A DNA stretch of 64,000 nucleotides from Mesorhizobium sp. J8 (GCF_016591715.1 NZ_AP024109.1:186001-250000), one strand, 5' to 3'; shown: positions 8,672 to 18,713, counted from the stretch's first letter. The notes: generated by a model not told the origin, from the sequence alone. Numbers and translations: made by a program.

Positions 8672-9247
8672 TCAGCCCCTTCTCCCCGTCAGCGTCATGT
8701 CGAAATCGACAACGTTGGAATAGAGCGGCGTGCCGACATCCATGCCATAGCGCGACCGCAGCACCTTGCCGGTGACGTGGAACCTGATGGTCCCGCCCTT
8801 CAAGCCGCCGAGCTCGGCGGTGAATTTTTCCGGGAACGTCTTGCCGCGCGCCGTCAGCCGCCCGGTGACCACGGCGGTGGTGTCGCCGGTGCGCGTCACG
8901 TTTGTGGATCGGAACTGGATTTCGGGATTGTTGGCCGCGTCAAACACCGCATCGGAGCGCAGGAATTGGTCGATGCGGCCCTGTCCGGTGCCGACGCTTT
9001 CGGGATAGATGGTGAGGTCGACCTTGGAGCGGCCGACATCGCCGTTGTCGATGCGGATCGTGCCCTTGAAGCGGCCGAAGGCGCCGTCGAAGCCGCCGCC
9101 GCCGGCCTTGCCGATGGTGAAGCGGATCGAGGAGCCCGACGGGCTGATCGTGTAGCTGCCGGCAGCGTCGCTGAGCGCCACCGCGGCAACGGCAGGCACG
9201 GCAAGGCAAGCGGCGAAAGCCGCCAATCCGAGGATGCGCGTGTTCAT
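8672..9247 (-). CDS. YceI-family periplasmic lipid-binding protein
   Basis: A 191-residue exported protein. Residues 1 to about 22 form a signal peptide (MNTRILGLAAFAACLAVPAVAA). The mature part has the YceI lipocalin-like pattern: SYTISPSGSSIRFTIGKAG near the start, then VDLTIYPESVGTG, DAANNPEIQFRST and the C-terminal FDMTLTGRRG. YceI proteins bind isoprenoid-like lipids in the periplasm and are often encoded next to a cytochrome b561. Here the b561 gene is directly upstream (66 bases) on the same strand, so the pair is probably an operon linked to quinone or periplasmic redox chemistry. That linkage is known from the families; the specific ligand is not visible. Confidence 0.88.
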   Translation of the reverse strand: MNTRILGLAAFAACLAVPAVAAVALSDAAGSYTISPSGSSIRFTIGKAGGGGFDGAFGRFKGTIRIDNGDVGRSKVDLTIYPESVGTGQGRIDQFLRSDAVFDAANNPEIQFRSTNVTRTGDTTAVVTGRLTARGKTFPEKFTAELGGLKGGTIRFHVTGKVLRSRYGMDVGTPLYSNVVDFDMTLTGRRG

Positions 9248-9313
9248 GGATTTCGTCCTTCCGCGGATACGCTTTTTCTGCGTTCTCGCCCACCAACGAA
9301 AGAGGGAGCGGTT

Positions 9314-9883
9314 CTATTCCCCGCCTGACGAAGGTGTGATCATGCGCGTCAGCACCGTGTCGCGCAGCAGGAAATGATGGCGCAGCGCCGCCGCGATATG
9401 CAGCGCCACCAGCACGATGCCGGCATAGGCCAGATACCAATGCGCCGCCGACCAGAAGTTTTCCGCGGCATCGGATTCGGCGAGCGGCAGATTGGGCATC
9501 ACAAAGAGGTCGAACGGCATGGTCGGGATCTCCAGCGTCGACACCGATACCAGCGCCCAGCCGGAGAGCGGCAGCGCGATCTGGAAGGCATAGAGCGCGA
9601 AATGCACCAGCGGCGCGGCCCTGCACTCCAGCGTTCCGACCGAGGCCGGCAGCGCCGGCACCGCATTGCCGAACCGCCAGGCGATGCGCAGGATGATCAG
9701 CCCCAGCAGCAGGAAACCGATGGATTTGTGCAGCTGGATCAGCTCGAAGGACGTGCGCTGGCTTATCGTGCGCACCATGACGACGCCGAGCGCGAACTGG
9801 CCGATGAAGATGATGCCGATCAGCCAGTGAAGGACGATCGTCGCCCAGCCGTAGCGGGTGGGGGTGTTGGTGAGGGATTGCAT
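9314..9883 (-). CDS. Cytochrome b561-family membrane protein
   Basis: A 189-residue integral membrane protein with four predicted transmembrane helices (about 12-32, 45-65, 90-112, 145-168). Histidines suited to bind two b hemes are present in HWLIGIIF (helix 1), QLHKSIGF (helix 2) and HWYLAYAGIVLVALHIAAALRHH region (helix 4). This is the CybB/b561 electron-transfer family, which oxidises quinol or passes electrons across the inner membrane. The start is ATG 9883, where the family-typical sequence TRYGWATIVLHWL begins a few residues in; the frame is open upstream inside the LysR gene but that is not coding. It is followed 66 bases later by yceI, the usual partner. Confidence 0.88.
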   Translation of the reverse strand: MQSLTNTPTRYGWATIVLHWLIGIIFIGQFALGVVMVRTISQRTSFELIQLHKSIGFLLLGLIILRIAWRFGNAVPALPASVGTLECRAAPLVHFALYAFQIALPLSGWALVSVSTLEIPTMPFDLFVMPNLPLAESDAAENFWSAAHWYLAYAGIVLVALHIAAALRHHFLLRDTVLTRMITPSSGGE

Positions 9884-9954
9884 GGAGAGGCGAACGAAGC
9901 CGGGGTGGGCTTTCTTCCGGAGCCTTACCCTCCCCACAAGGGGGAGGGTGGGGC

Positions 9955-10845
9955 TCACCCGCTCACCTTGAAGAAATCCACGAACGCCCTCAGCGCCGGC
10001 CGCATCTGCCGGCGGCTGGGATAATAGACGAAGAAGCCGTCGAAGGACGGGCACCAGTCCTCCAGCACGCGGATCAGCCTGCCGTCGGCGAGCGGCGCCC
10101 GCACATAGGGCTCGAAGACGAAGGCAAGTCCGGCGCCATCGACCGCCGCCTGGGCGATCAGATGGTCCTCGTCGAGGATCAGCGGCCCTTCGACCGCAAT
10201 CTCGATTTCCTCGCCGTCCTTCTCGAATTCCCAGCGATAGATGATGCCGCTGGAGAAACGGAAGCGGATGCAGCGGTGCTCGGCGAGCTCGCGCGGATGG
10301 CGCGGCTTGCGGCTGGTCGCGAAATAGGATGGCGAGCCGACCACCGCGCCGCGGAGGTCGGGCCCGATGCGCACCGCGATCATGTCGCGCTGCAGGCTTT
10401 CGCCGAGCCGCACGCCGGCGTCGAAACCGCCCTCGACCACATCGGTGAAGCGATCCTCGATGACGATCTCCAGCACGATCTCGGGATAGGCGGCGGCGAA
10501 AGCGCCGAGGCGCGGCGTCAGCACCAGATGCGCGGCGGTGCGCGGCACGCTGAGCCTGAGATTGCCGGCCGGCCGGTCGCGCGCCTCGGCCGCCGTCTCC
10601 AGCGCTAGGTCGATCTCGGACAGCGCCGGCCGCAGCCGTTCGAGCAGCTGCGCGCCTTCCTCGGTGGGCGATACGCTGCGCGTGCTGCGGGCGAGCAATC
10701 GTACGCCGAGCCGCGCCTCCAGGCTCGACACCGCGTGGCTCACCGCCGAGGGCGCGATGCCGAGCTCGCGCGCCGCGCCGCGAAAGCTGGCGCATTGGGC
10801 GACGGTGGCGAGCACGGCGAGCTGCGAGAGGTTCGTCCGGTTCAT
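9955..10845 (-). CDS. LysR-family transcriptional regulator
   Basis: A 296-residue regulator. Residues 1-65 are the winged helix-turn-helix (LSQLAVLATVAQCASFRGAARELGIAPSAVSHAVSSLEARLGVRLL). Residues about 90-290 form the periplasmic-binding-protein-like effector domain, with RFSSGIIYRWEFEKDGEEI in its middle. It belongs to the common LysR subgroup that controls neighbouring oxidoreductases. It is divergent from an aldo/keto reductase at 10942, with 96 AT-richer bases between the starts, the standard arrangement for a LysR regulator that controls both its own gene and the divergent one. The effector is unknown. Confidence 0.9.
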   Translation of the reverse strand: MNRTNLSQLAVLATVAQCASFRGAARELGIAPSAVSHAVSSLEARLGVRLLARSTRSVSPTEEGAQLLERLRPALSEIDLALETAAEARDRPAGNLRLSVPRTAAHLVLTPRLGAFAAAYPEIVLEIVIEDRFTDVVEGGFDAGVRLGESLQRDMIAVRIGPDLRGAVVGSPSYFATSRKPRHPRELAEHRCIRFRFSSGIIYRWEFEKDGEEIEIAVEGPLILDEDHLIAQAAVDGAGLAFVFEPYVRAPLADGRLIRVLEDWCPSFDGFFVYYPSRRQMRPALRAFVDFFKVSG

Positions 10846-10941
10846 TGTTCTATTTTATAGAGCAAGCTGTGCAAAAGAGAACTAATTATCGAACAAGATG
10901 CCTGGCGCTATCTCATGCCCATCGCAACAAGGAGATGCGCC
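10846..10941. promoter_or_regulatory. Divergent promoter region, LysR / aldo-keto reductase
   Basis: This 96-base gap separates two divergent starts and is clearly more AT-rich than its surroundings (for example TTCTATTTTATAGAG near 10850). By family habit it should hold the LysR binding site and both promoters. The plus-strand end carries the ribosome site AAGGAGATGCGCC directly before the reductase ATG. I cannot point to one certain T-N11-A box. Confidence 0.5.
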
Positions 10942-11937
<996 letters not shown>

Positions 11938-11959
11938 GTGCGAAACATGCTCAAATGGG

Positions 11960-11983
11960 AGGGCGCTTCGGCGCCCTTTTTAT
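11960..11983 (+). terminator. Rho-independent terminator after the aldo/keto reductase
   Basis: The stem pairs 11960-11966 with 11971-11977 (AGGGCGC/GCGCCCT) around a stable TTCG tetraloop and is followed at once by TTTTTATT. It lies 22 bases after the reductase stop codon. Confidence 0.9.
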
Positions 11984-12001
11984 TGAGACGTCGGCGCGAG
12001 G

Positions 12002-12162
12002 CACCCCCCTCTGGCCTGCCGGCCATCTCCCCCGCAAGGGGGGAGATCAGATGTCGCTGCCGCTTTCGCTAATCGCCAACGTTGCAGGACGGGCGGCATC
12101 GATGAAGCTGCCAATCTCCCCCCTTGCGGGGGAGATGCCCGGCAGGGCAGAGGGGGGTGCTG
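12002..12162. repeat. MITE-like composite repeat, copy 1
   Basis: About 160 bases with long imperfect terminal inverted repeats: 12002-12050 (CACCCCCCTCTGGCCTGCCG at its start) and 12114-12161 in the opposite orientation. Each arm itself contains a hairpin of the CTCCCCCGCAAGGGGGGAG type. The central part contains TCGCCAACGTTGCAGGAC. A second copy in the opposite orientation lies at 23055-23210 and is alike in the arms and in the centre. No open frame is present, so movement, if any, would need a transposase from elsewhere. Confidence 0.7.
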
Positions 12163-12192
12163 TCCCGCCGACATTAGGCTCCCTGTCCTAGC

Positions 12193-12795
12193 CTACCAAA
12201 GCACCACTTCAATCTCCGGCCAGCACTCCCTGGCCCGCTTCCCTTTCGCCTCATGCGTCCGCTGATTGTCCAGCACCCTATTCGGTGTGATGCGGAACGA
12301 AAAAATATCATCCAGCCCGAACGGCGCCACCAACTCCAACGCTCCGCCCTTCCCGAACCGCACCCCCACCGCATGCGTCTTCGACGCAAAATAGCTCACC
12401 GACTCGCTCGAACTCGCATATCTCGGACACGCCTGCCCGAATTTTTGCGGATACCACAGATGCACCCGCGCCTGGTTGCGCACCTCGACCGGCAGCGGCA
12501 ACCCCTCGAAATGCTTCGTCGCCCGCCTGATGACGGCATCCTCGGCCTCGTAGGACAGGTCGGCGTCGTCGAAATAGAACAGGTCGACGTCCTTGATGCC
12601 GTAGCCCGGCGGCTTGCCGGTCAGATGGTTCCAGACGCTGTTATAGAGCGCGCCGGAAACCACCAGCCAGTCCGGCAGCCCAAGCTGGCGCACGCGCGCC
12701 AGCGTTTCGCTGAGCAGCGGGTCGGCCGCAACGATCCTTAGGAACGCCGCGCGCTGCTCTTCGAACGGAAGCCCGGAGTAGCGGAGATGGTGCAT
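12193..12795 (-). CDS. Nucleotidyltransferase family protein (DUF925-type)
   Basis: A 200-residue protein with the DUF925 nucleotidyltransferase signature: LPDWLVVSGALYNSVWNHL, then GYGIKDVDLFYFDD with the metal-binding D-x-D pair, and a C-terminal PFGLDDIFSFRITPN segment. The family has the polymerase-beta-like fold; its substrate is not known to me. The reading frame can be extended to an ATG at 12843, but the extra 16 residues run into a palindromic intergenic repeat, and ATG 12795 has AAAGGGCG just before it, so I chose 12795. It is flanked by repeat elements on both sides and probably transcribed alone. Confidence 0.8.
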   Translation of the reverse strand: MHHLRYSGLPFEEQRAAFLRIVAADPLLSETLARVRQLGLPDWLVVSGALYNSVWNHLTGKPPGYGIKDVDLFYFDDADLSYEAEDAVIRRATKHFEGLPLPVEVRNQARVHLWYPQKFGQACPRYASSSESVSYFASKTHAVGVRFGKGGALELVAPFGLDDIFSFRITPNRVLDNQRTHEAKGKRARECWPEIEVVLW

Positions 12796-12839
12796 CGCCC
12801 TTTGGAGGGCGATTCGCCGTCGCTCCGCAATCCGCCAAA

Positions 12840-12884
12840 GCAATTCCAGGAAAAGTGTCGGGCGGTTTTCCGTCCGGAATTGCG
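12840..12884. repeat. Palindromic intergenic repeat, family A (copy 1)
   Basis: A 45-base imperfect palindrome beginning GCAATTCCAGGAAAAGTG and ending TTTTCCGTCCGGAATTGCG. Five more copies occur at 17452, 26347, 27508, 49694 and 50279, always between genes. This copy lies between pheT and the nucleotidyltransferase gene. Confidence 0.8.
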
Positions 12885-12917
12885 TGAGACAAATGCTTAG
12901 AGCGGCGTTGCGCCGCT

Positions 12918-15326
12918 CTAAGCTCGCAGCACGCCGCCGGTCTGCTTGTTGACGTTCTCGACGATGCGTTTTGCGAGCGCTTCGAAATCCTCGTCGGTCA
13001 GCGTCTTTTCGACCGGCTGGATCGACACCTCGATGGCGATCGACTTCTTGGCCGCGCCCAGCGACGCGCCCTCGAAGACGTCGAACACCGAGACGCCGGT
13101 GACCAGCTTCTTGTCGGCGGCCAAGGCCGCCCGCACCAGCGTGCCGGCCTCGACCGTCCGGTCGACGACGAAAGCGAAATCGCGCTTCACCGCCTGGAAG
13201 GGCGAGAGCTCGAGCTTCGGCTTGGTGCGCGTCGGCTTGGCCTTCGGCTCCGGCACGGCGTCGACGAAAACCTCGAAGCCGCAGAGCGGCCCCGACACGT
13301 CGAGCGTTTCCAGCGTCTTCGGATGGAACTCGCCGAAGGTGCCGAGCACCGTCTTGGGGCCGAGCTTGATCGTGCCCGAGCGTCCCGGATGATACCAGGC
13401 CGGGCCGCCGGCCTCGATCTGCAGCCGGTCGACCGGCGCGCCGCAGGCTTCGAGCGCCGCGATCGCGTCCGCCTTGGCGTCGAACACGCCGACTGGACCG
13501 GCATTGCCGGCCCAGCTGCGGCCCGAACCGTCGAGCTTGGCGGTGCCGCGCCTGACGCCGGCGGCCACGCGCCGCTGCTGGTCGGCCAAGTCGCCTTCAT
13601 AGGTGCCGGAGACCTCGAACAGCGCCACGTCGCCGATGCCGCGGTCGGCATTGCGCTGCGCGGCGGAAATCAGCCCGGGCAGCAGCGAGGGCCGCATGTC
13701 GGACATGTCGGCGGCGATCGGGTTGGCGAGCTTCAGCCCCGTCTGGCCGCCGCCGAAGAGTTCTGCGTGCTTTGCCGGGATGAACGACCAGGTCACAGCC
13801 TCCATCATGCCACGCACGGCGAGCGCCCGCTTGGCCGCGCGGGTACGCACCTGCAGCGTGGTCAGGATCTTGCCGTTGACGGCGTCATGCGAGGCGAGCG
13901 GCTGCGGCGCGATGTTGTCGACGCCGTGGATGCGCATCACCTCCTCGACGAGGTCGGCCTTGCCGTCGATATCCGGCCGCCAGGACGGCACCTTCACCTT
14001 GACGACCTCGCCGGAGCCCTGCGGCTCGAAGCCGAGACGGGTCAAGATGTCCAGCGCCTCGGCCCTCGGCACCTCTATGCCGGTCAGCCTTTTCACTTCC
14101 GACAGTGGGAAGGTCACGACTTTCGGCTTGTGACCGGCATAGCCGGCAACCTCGATTTCAGACGGCGCGCCGCCGCAGAAATCGAGCACGAGCTTGGTCG
14201 CGAGCTCGATGCCCGGCACCATGAATTCCGGGTCGACGCCGCGCTCGAAGCGGTAGCGCGCGTCGGTGATGATGCCGAGCGCGCGGCCGGTCCGCGCGGT
14301 GGTGATCGGGTCCCATAGCGCCGATTCGATCAGCACGTCGGTGGTGTTCTCGTCGCAGCCCGAATGCTCGCCGCCCATGATGCCGGCGATCGATTCGACG
14401 CCATTGTCGTCGGCGATCACGCACATTTCCGGCGTCAGCGTGTATTCGCGCCCGTCGAGCGCCAGCACCTTCTCGCCTTCCCTGGCGCGGCGCACCACGA
14501 GGTTGCCGGCGACTTTCTTGGCGTCGAAGACATGCAGCGGCCGGCCGCGGTCGAAGGTGACGTAGTTGGTGATGTCGACCAGCGCGCTGATCGGTCGAAG
14601 CCCGATGGCGATCAGCCGCTGCTGCAGCCACTTCGGCGACGGACCGTTCTTCACGCCCTTCACCAGCGTCAGCGCGAAGCCGGGGCAAAGCTCCGGCGCC
14701 TCGATCGTGACCTTCACCGGGCACAGGCCGTTGCCGGCATGCGGCATGATCCCGCCGCCGGTGAGGCGGCCAAGCCCGCTTGCCGCGAGGTCGCGGGCGA
14801 TGCCGTAGACGCTGGTCGCGTCCGGACGGTTCGGCGTCAGATTGATCTCGATGACCGGATCGTCGAGATGCGCGTAGGCCGCGAAGCTGGTGCCGACCGG
14901 CGCGTCCTCGGGCAAATCGATGATGCCGTTATGCTCGTCGGAGATTTCCAGCTCGCGTTCCGAGCACATCATGCCGTGGCTTTCGACGCCGCGGATCTTG
15001 CCGACCGAGAGCGTCACGTCGATGCCCGGGATGTAGGTGCCGGGCGCGGCGAAGGCGCCGATCAGGCCGGCGCGAGCGTTCGGCGCGCCGCAGACGACTT
15101 GCACCGGCGGCTTGCCGTCGCCGGTGTCGACGGTCAGCACGCGCAGCCGGTCGGCGTCGGGGTGCTGCACCGCCGTCAGCACCTTGGCGATGACGAAGGG
15201 CTTCAAGCCGGCCTTGTCGTCGACATGTTCGACTTCGAGGCCGATCGCGGTCAGCCGCTCGACGATCTCGGCAAGCGAGGCGTCGGTCTCGAGATGGTCC
15301 TTGAGCCAGGAGAGGGTGAATTTCAT
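12918..15326 (-). CDS. pheT: Phenylalanyl-tRNA synthetase beta subunit
   Basis: An 802-residue protein, the normal bacterial PheT length. Residues about 40-150 form the tRNA-binding OB domain ([23 protein letters not shown]); the B3/B4 editing region and the B5 domain follow; the C-terminal about 90 residues are the ferredoxin-like anticodon-binding domain ([21 protein letters not shown]). It forms the alpha2-beta2 enzyme with PheS and charges tRNA-Phe in the cytoplasm, with the beta subunit removing mischarged Tyr. The start is ATG 15326, overlapping the stop of the GFA-family gene in an ATGA; the open frame further upstream is that gene's shadow. It is the last gene of the pheS-GFA-pheT unit. 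Confidence 0.97.
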   Translation of the reverse strand: MKFTLSWLKDHLETDASLAEIVERLTAIGLEVEHVDDKAGLKPFVIAKVLTAVQHPDADRLRVLTVDTGDGKPPVQVVCGAPNARAGLIGAFAAPGTYIPGIDVTLSVGKIRGVESHGMMCSERELEISDEHNGIIDLPEDAPVGTSFAAYAHLDDPVIEINLTPNRPDATSVYGIARDLAASGLGRLTGGGIMPHAGNGLCPVKVTIEAPELCPGFALTLVKGVKNGPSPKWLQQRLIAIGLRPISALVDITNYVTFDRGRPLHVFDAKKVAGNLVVRRAREGEKVLALDGREYTLTPEMCVIADDNGVESIAGIMGGEHSGCDENTTDVLIESALWDPITTARTGRALGIITDARYRFERGVDPEFMVPGIELATKLVLDFCGGAPSEIEVAGYAGHKPKVVTFPLSEVKRLTGIEVPRAEALDILTRLGFEPQGSGEVVKVKVPSWRPDIDGKADLVEEVMRIHGVDNIAPQPLASHDAVNGKILTTLQVRTRAAKRALAVRGMMEAVTWSFIPAKHAELFGGGQTGLKLANPIAADMSDMRPSLLPGLISAAQRNADRGIGDVALFEVSGTYEGDLADQQRRVAAGVRRGTAKLDGSGRSWAGNAGPVGVFDAKADAIAALEACGAPVDRLQIEAGGPAWYHPGRSGTIKLGPKTVLGTFGEFHPKTLETLDVSGPLCGFEVFVDAVPEPKAKPTRTKPKLELSPFQAVKRDFAFVVDRTVEAGTLVRAALAADKKLVTGVSVFDVFEGASLGAAKKSIAIEVSIQPVEKTLTDEDFEALAKRIVENVNKQTGGVLRA

Positions 15327-15775
15327 GGTTCTGTTCCGTTCGGTCCTTGCCCGTTCGACCCTTGTTGGTCGGGTCGGGGCACGCTGGTCTTCAGATGCCT
15401 GGGCAGATCGTCCGGCATGTGCAGGAAGGGCAGTTGCTCGCGCACATAGGCATGCAGCGTCGGCTTGAAATAAGCCGGCATGTCCATGGCGCCGAGCATG
15501 AAATAGATATGGTTGTCGAGCCGCCGGTCGGTATAGGCGATCGGCGAGCCGCAAATGCCGCAGAACGAGCGCTCCACCGGGCCGTTGCGGTAGCTCTTCA
15601 ACGATTTGCCGGTGAGCGCGACCTGGTCGGCCAGGAAGCCGACAAAGGCCGATACCGGAGCGCCCGTCGCGCGCCGGCAATCGCCGCAATGGCAATAGCT
15701 GATGTGGTGCGGCTCGGCCGAGGCCTCGAACCGCACCGCGCCGCAACGGCAGCCGCCGGTGTGTGGTGCCGTCAT
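15323..15775 (-). CDS. GFA-family (glutathione-dependent formaldehyde-activating-like) zinc protein
   Basis: A 150-residue protein with the GFA zinc-binding cysteine pattern: [11 protein letters not shown] near residues 8-18, [14 protein letters not shown] at about 27-40 and SFCGICGSP at about 70-78. The family fold is a Mss4-like beta tent that binds structural zinc; the founding member binds S-hydroxymethylglutathione, but most relatives have no proven substrate. The gene is embedded between pheS and pheT and overlaps each of them by four bases (ATGA at 15772-15775 and at 15323-15326), so all three are translationally coupled. Its C-terminal tail after about residue 130 is rich in Q, G, N and P and looks disordered. 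Confidence 0.88.
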   Translation of the reverse strand: MTAPHTGGCRCGAVRFEASAEPHHISYCHCGDCRRATGAPVSAFVGFLADQVALTGKSLKSYRNGPVERSFCGICGSPIAYTDRRLDNHIYFMLGAMDMPAYFKPTLHAYVREQLPFLHMPDDLPRHLKTSVPRPDQQGSNGQGPNGTEP

Positions 15776-16872
15776 GCAGACAGTCCCCCGAACAGCGTCG
15801 GCAGGTCGAGTGGCCGGAAGCCGTAATGCGACAGCCAGCGCACGTCGGCATCGAAGAAGGCGCGCAGGTCCGGCATGCCGTATTTCAGCATGGCGATGCG
15901 GTCGATGCCCATGCCCCAGGCAAAGCCCTGATATTCGTCGGGATCGAGCCCGCCAGCGCGCAGCACGTTGGGATGCACCATGCCGCAGCCCAGGATCTCC
16001 ATCCAGTCGGTGCCTTCGCCGAAGCGCACCTCGCCCGGGCGCGAGCGGTCGCACTGGATGTCGACCTCGAGGCTGGGCTCGGTGAACGGGAAGAAGGACG
16101 GGCGGAAGCGCATCTTGACCGAAGGCACCTCGAAGAAGGCCTTGCAGAACTCCTCCAGCACCCACTTCATGTTGGCGACATTGGCCGATTTGTCGACCAC
16201 CAGCCCCTCGACCTGATGGAACATCGGCGAGTGCGTGGCGTCGGAATCCTGCCGATAGGTCTTGCCGGGAATGACGATGCGGATCGGCGGCTTCTGCCGT
16301 TCCATGGTGCGGATCTGCACGGGTGAGGTGTGCGTGCGCAAAAGCTTGCGCTCGCCCTTCTCGTCCGGCTGGAAGAAGAAGGTGTCGTGCATCTCGCGCG
16401 CCGGATGGCCTTCCGGGAAATTCAGCGCAGTGAAATTGTAATAGTCGGTCTCGATATCCGGCCCCTCGGCGATCGAGAAGCCGAGATCGCCGAAGATCGC
16501 GGCGATCTCGTCGATCACCTGGCTGATCGGGTGGATGCGGCCCCGCTCGGCCGGCGACTGGCGGACGGGGAGCGTGACATCGAGCTTCTCGGCGGCGAGC
16601 CGTGCGGCGATCGCCACGTCCTTCAACTCCGCCTTGCGCTGGGCGAGCGCCTCGGTGATGCGGTTCTTCAACCCGTTGATTGCCGGGCCCTTCACCTGCC
16701 GCTCCTCGGCGGTCATGGCGCCCAGCGTCTTCAGCATTTCGGAGACCGAGCCCTTCTTGCCCAGCGCCGAGACGCGCACCGCCTCGATCGCGGCTTCATC
16801 CGGGGCCGCGGCGATGTCAGCCATCAGCGAGGCTTCAAGGGTTTCAAGATTTCCAGCGGTGGCGTTCACGGT
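15772..16872 (-). CDS. pheS: Phenylalanyl-tRNA synthetase alpha subunit
   Basis: A 366-residue class II synthetase subunit. The N-terminal about 100 residues form the coiled-coil tRNA-binding arm; the catalytic domain shows motif 2 ([21 protein letters not shown]), a FHQVEGL segment and motif 3 ([14 protein letters not shown]). It makes phenylalanyl-adenylate and, with PheT, charges tRNA-Phe. I chose GTG 16872, preceded by a GAGAG site and giving the normal length; an upstream ATG at 16917 would add 15 residues that look unrelated, and ATG at 16824 is another option. It is followed in overlap by the GFA gene. A terminator of the upstream rplT gene lies at 16959-16994, so pheS should have its own promoter in the short gap. 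Confidence 0.95.
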   Translation of the reverse strand, partial: TVNATAGNLETLEASLMADIAAAPDEAAIEAVRVSALGKKGSVSEMLKTLGAMTAEERQVKGPAINGLKNRITEALAQRKAELKDVAIAARLAAEKLDVTLPVRQSPAERGRIHPISQVIDEIAAIFGDLGFSIAEGPDIETDYYNFTALNFPEGHPAREMHDTFFFQPDEKGERKLLRTHTSPVQIRTMERQKPPIRIVIPGKTYRQDSDATHSPMFHQVEGLVVDKSANVANMKWVLEEFCKAFFEVPSVKMRFRPSFFPFTEPSLEVDIQCDRSRPGEVRFGEGTDWMEILGCGMVHPNVLRAGGLDPDEYQGFAWGMGIDRIAMLKYGMPDLRAFFDADVRWLSHYGFRPLDLPTLFGGLSA

Positions 16873-16958
16873 GAAACTCTCTCGATTGGATGACTGGCAT
16901 TCAGCGTGCGTCACCACTTTGGTTACGCGGGTGCCATTTTGGTTACATCGGGCATAAG

Positions 16959-16994
16959 AAAAACCCGCGCCAGCAGCCCTGCCAGCGCGGGTTT
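16959..16994 (-). terminator. Rho-independent terminator after rplT
   Basis: The stem pairs 16963-16970 with 16985-16992 (ACCCGCGC/GCGCGGGT). Read on the minus strand it is followed by a run of T (TTTTTC). It lies 37 bases after the rplT stop and separates rpmI-rplT from pheS. Confidence 0.8.
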
Positions 16995-17031
16995 CCCAAA
17001 TCAGAATTGCGAATGCTTGGGAAGCGCTGGC

Positions 17032-17433
17032 TTAGGCGACAGCGCTCTCAAAGGCGTTCGGCGTGGTGTTCTTCAGATATTCGAGCGCGACCTTGGCCTT
17101 GGCCACCAGCGCGGCGAAAGCCTGCGGCTCGTGGATGGCCATGTCCGAAAGGATCTTGCGGTCGATCTCGATGCCGGCCTTGTTGAGGCCGTCGATGAAG
17201 CGGCCATAGGTCAGGCCGTGCTCATGCGCCGCCGCGTTGATGCGCTGGATCCACAGCGCGCGGAACGAGCGCTTGCGGTTCTTGCGGTCGCGGTAGGCGT
17301 ATTGCAGCGACTTCTCCACCGCCTGCTTGGCGATGCGGATGGTGTTCTTGCGGCGGCCGTAGAAACCCTTGGCGGCTTTCAGGACCTTCTTGTGCTTGGC
17401 GTGGGCGGTGACGCCTCTCTTTACGCGTGCCAT
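17032..17433 (-). CDS. rplT: 50S ribosomal protein L20
   Basis: A 133-residue basic protein matching L20 throughout: [20 protein letters not shown] at the N terminus, [20 protein letters not shown], and the globular C-terminal half [21 protein letters not shown]20 binds 23S rRNA early in 50S assembly, and in several bacteria it represses its own operon. It is preceded by rpmI on the same strand, with a 45-base palindromic repeat (17452-17496) in the 93-base gap, and followed by a terminator. Confidence 0.98.
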   Translation of the reverse strand: MARVKRGVTAHAKHKKVLKAAKGFYGRRKNTIRIAKQAVEKSLQYAYRDRKNRKRSFRALWIQRINAAAHEHGLTYGRFIDGLNKAGIEIDRKILSDMAIHEPQAFAALVAKAKVALEYLKNTTPNAFESAVA

Positions 17434-17451
17434 GTCATGATCTCCTTAAAA

Positions 17452-17496
17452 GCAATTCCAGGAAAAGTGTTCAGCGGTTTTCCGTTCGGAATTGCG
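17452..17496. repeat. Palindromic intergenic repeat, family A (copy 2)
   Basis: Same family as 12840-12884, starting GCAATTCCAGGAAAAGTG and ending TCCGTTCGGAATTGCG. It sits inside the rpmI-rplT transcript, between the rpmI stop and the rplT ribosome site, so it should form an RNA hairpin within this operon. Confidence 0.8.
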
Positions 17497-17526
17497 TAAA
17501 AACAAAAGTGGTTCCAAGCCGAGGGA

Positions 17527-17730
17527 TTAGAGGCCGTTCGGCAGAAAATTCTTGATGACCTTCTTGCCGTCCGGTTCAGCCAGAACCATCGTGCCGCGGG
17601 CATCGCGAATGAACTTGTTGGAACGCTTGATCATGCCGTGGCGCTTGCCGGCGGCAGCCGACAGCACCTTGCCGGTGGCAGTAATCTTGAACCGCTTCTT
17701 GGCGGCCGATTTGGTCTTCATCTTGGGCAT
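17527..17730 (-). CDS. rpmI: 50S ribosomal protein L35
   Basis: A 67-residue basic protein, the normal L35 length, with the family sequence [20 protein letters not shown] and the central [18 protein letters not shown]. The start is ATG 17730; the open frame upstream to 17817 has no family match. It lies upstream of rplT. Unlike the usual infC-rpmI-rplT order without interruption, infC here is 1.1 kb upstream and separated by a methyltransferase-like gene and repeats, so rpmI-rplT probably has its own promoter in 17731-18057. Confidence 0.97.
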   Translation of the reverse strand: MPKMKTKSAAKKRFKITATGKVLSAAAGKRHGMIKRSNKFIRDARGTMVLAEPDGKKVIKNFLPNGL

Positions 17731-17807
17731 TTTGCTACTCCGTCTTGGTGGCGCACCATCGCGCTTCTTTTTTCGCTTCGGGCCGACCAAAGCCCGAAAA
17801 GCAAATG

Positions 17808-17842
17808 AAACCGCCACGGCATGCCCTGCCGGGCGGTTTTTT
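17808..17842 (+). terminator. Hairpin with T-run, plus strand, orphan
   Basis: Arms AAACCGCC (17808-17815) and GGCGGTTT (17832-17839) are followed on the plus strand by a T run. It looks like a rho-independent terminator pointing in the plus direction, but no plus-strand gene lies before it. On the minus strand it falls in the leader of rpmI, where it could instead be a leader structure. Confidence 0.4.
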
Positions 17843-17911
17843 AGGAACGGCGGTCCTATAGATCAAACGGGGCGCGGGCGCAACACCTCGCCGTGCGACG
17901 CGCTGTCCCGC

Positions 17912-18062
17912 TGGGTAGAGTGGTTGCGATTCAGGTCAGGCCGAGTCGAGACTGGTGGTTTCCGAGAACCGGAGCGGAGCGTACTTAAAGTACGTGAGCA
18001 CCCGGAAGCGCAGGAAGCCGCCGTTCGCAGGCCGGCCTCACCTGAATATCTGCCACCCTACG
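17912..18062. repeat. MITE-like element with 30-base terminal inverted repeats
   Basis: The gene-free stretch 17731-18057 holds mainly this element. The left end (17912, GGGTAGAGTGGTTGCGATTC) and the right end (reverse complement GTAGGGTGGCAGATATTCAG) are imperfect inverted repeats of about 30 bases continuing through AGGT-AGGCC. The centre has the palindrome CGTACTTAAAGTACG near 17980. It has no coding capacity. Its right end reaches the stop codon of the methyltransferase-like gene at 18058-18060. Confidence 0.6.
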
Positions 18063-18711
18063 GCAGCGTGAACCACACCGGCAGCATCCCCGACTGTTGC
18101 ATGCCGTCGATCAGTTCGAAGGCCGGCAGCGCCACCAGGAACACCAGCCCGTCGAGCAGCGTGTTCAACAAGAGCCTCGGTTTGAAGCTGCCGGTGTCGC
18201 CCTCCTGGTAGAGCCGGAGGTTCGGGAAGAAGCGCGGCACCTTGGCAAGATAGGTCTTGTAGGGCGCGCCGAGCACTTCCTTCAGGTACCGTTCCTCGCG
18301 CAGGATGACGATGTGGAAGGCGCCGGCGCAGAGCAGCGCGAAGAGAATGATGCCCGAAAACGAGCCGATCTGCGCGCCGACGCCGGCGGCGGCCACGGTC
18401 GAGAACAGATAGAGCGGGTTGCGGGTGATCGAATAGGGACCGCCGGTGACCACCTCGGCCGATTTGCGCCCGCCTATATAGAGCGTCGACCACAGCCGAC
18501 CGACGATGCCGAGGAAGATCAGGAGCACGCCGAACATCTCGATCGTTTCGTGCACGGGCGTGTCCGGCGGGAAGGACGATTGGCCGAACAGAAGCGCGGC
18601 GAACAGCACAACGACCAGCACCGCCAGCACGATCCGGCGCATATGCTGATAGCCGCCAAGACCTTCCGTCTGCTTGGCGGGCTGAGACTTCACTTCGTCC
18701 GTCATGACCAA
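18058..18711 (-). CDS. Isoprenylcysteine carboxyl methyltransferase (ICMT)-like membrane protein
   Basis: A 217-residue membrane protein with about five hydrophobic segments (near 26-45, 57-78, 98-118, 120-138, 185-205). The family marks are GGPYSITRNPLYLFST and REERYLKEVLGAPYKTYLAKVPRF, shared by bacterial ICMT/PEMT-like SAM-dependent methyltransferases. Bacteria generally lack prenylated CAAX proteins, so the substrate is unknown; a lipid or small molecule is likely. The start may be ATG 18711 or the ATG two codons later at 18705. The stop codon lies at the inner edge of a repeat with terminal inverted repeats. The gene sits between infC and rpmI, an unusual place. Confidence 0.8.
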   Translation of the reverse strand: MVMTDEVKSQPAKQTEGLGGYQHMRRIVLAVLVVVLFAALLFGQSSFPPDTPVHETIEMFGVLLIFLGIVGRLWSTLYIGGRKSAEVVTGGPYSITRNPLYLFSTVAAAGVGAQIGSFSGIILFALLCAGAFHIVILREERYLKEVLGAPYKTYLAKVPRFFPNLRLYQEGDTGSFKPRLLLNTLLDGLVFLVALPAFELIDGMQQSGMLPVWFTLP

Positions 18712-18713
18712 AC

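Noticed and set aside
12002..12162. CRISPR-like array from the repeated CCCCC/GGGGG hairpins
   Set aside because: Only two arms in inverted orientation and no spacer series; this is a composite palindromic repeat.
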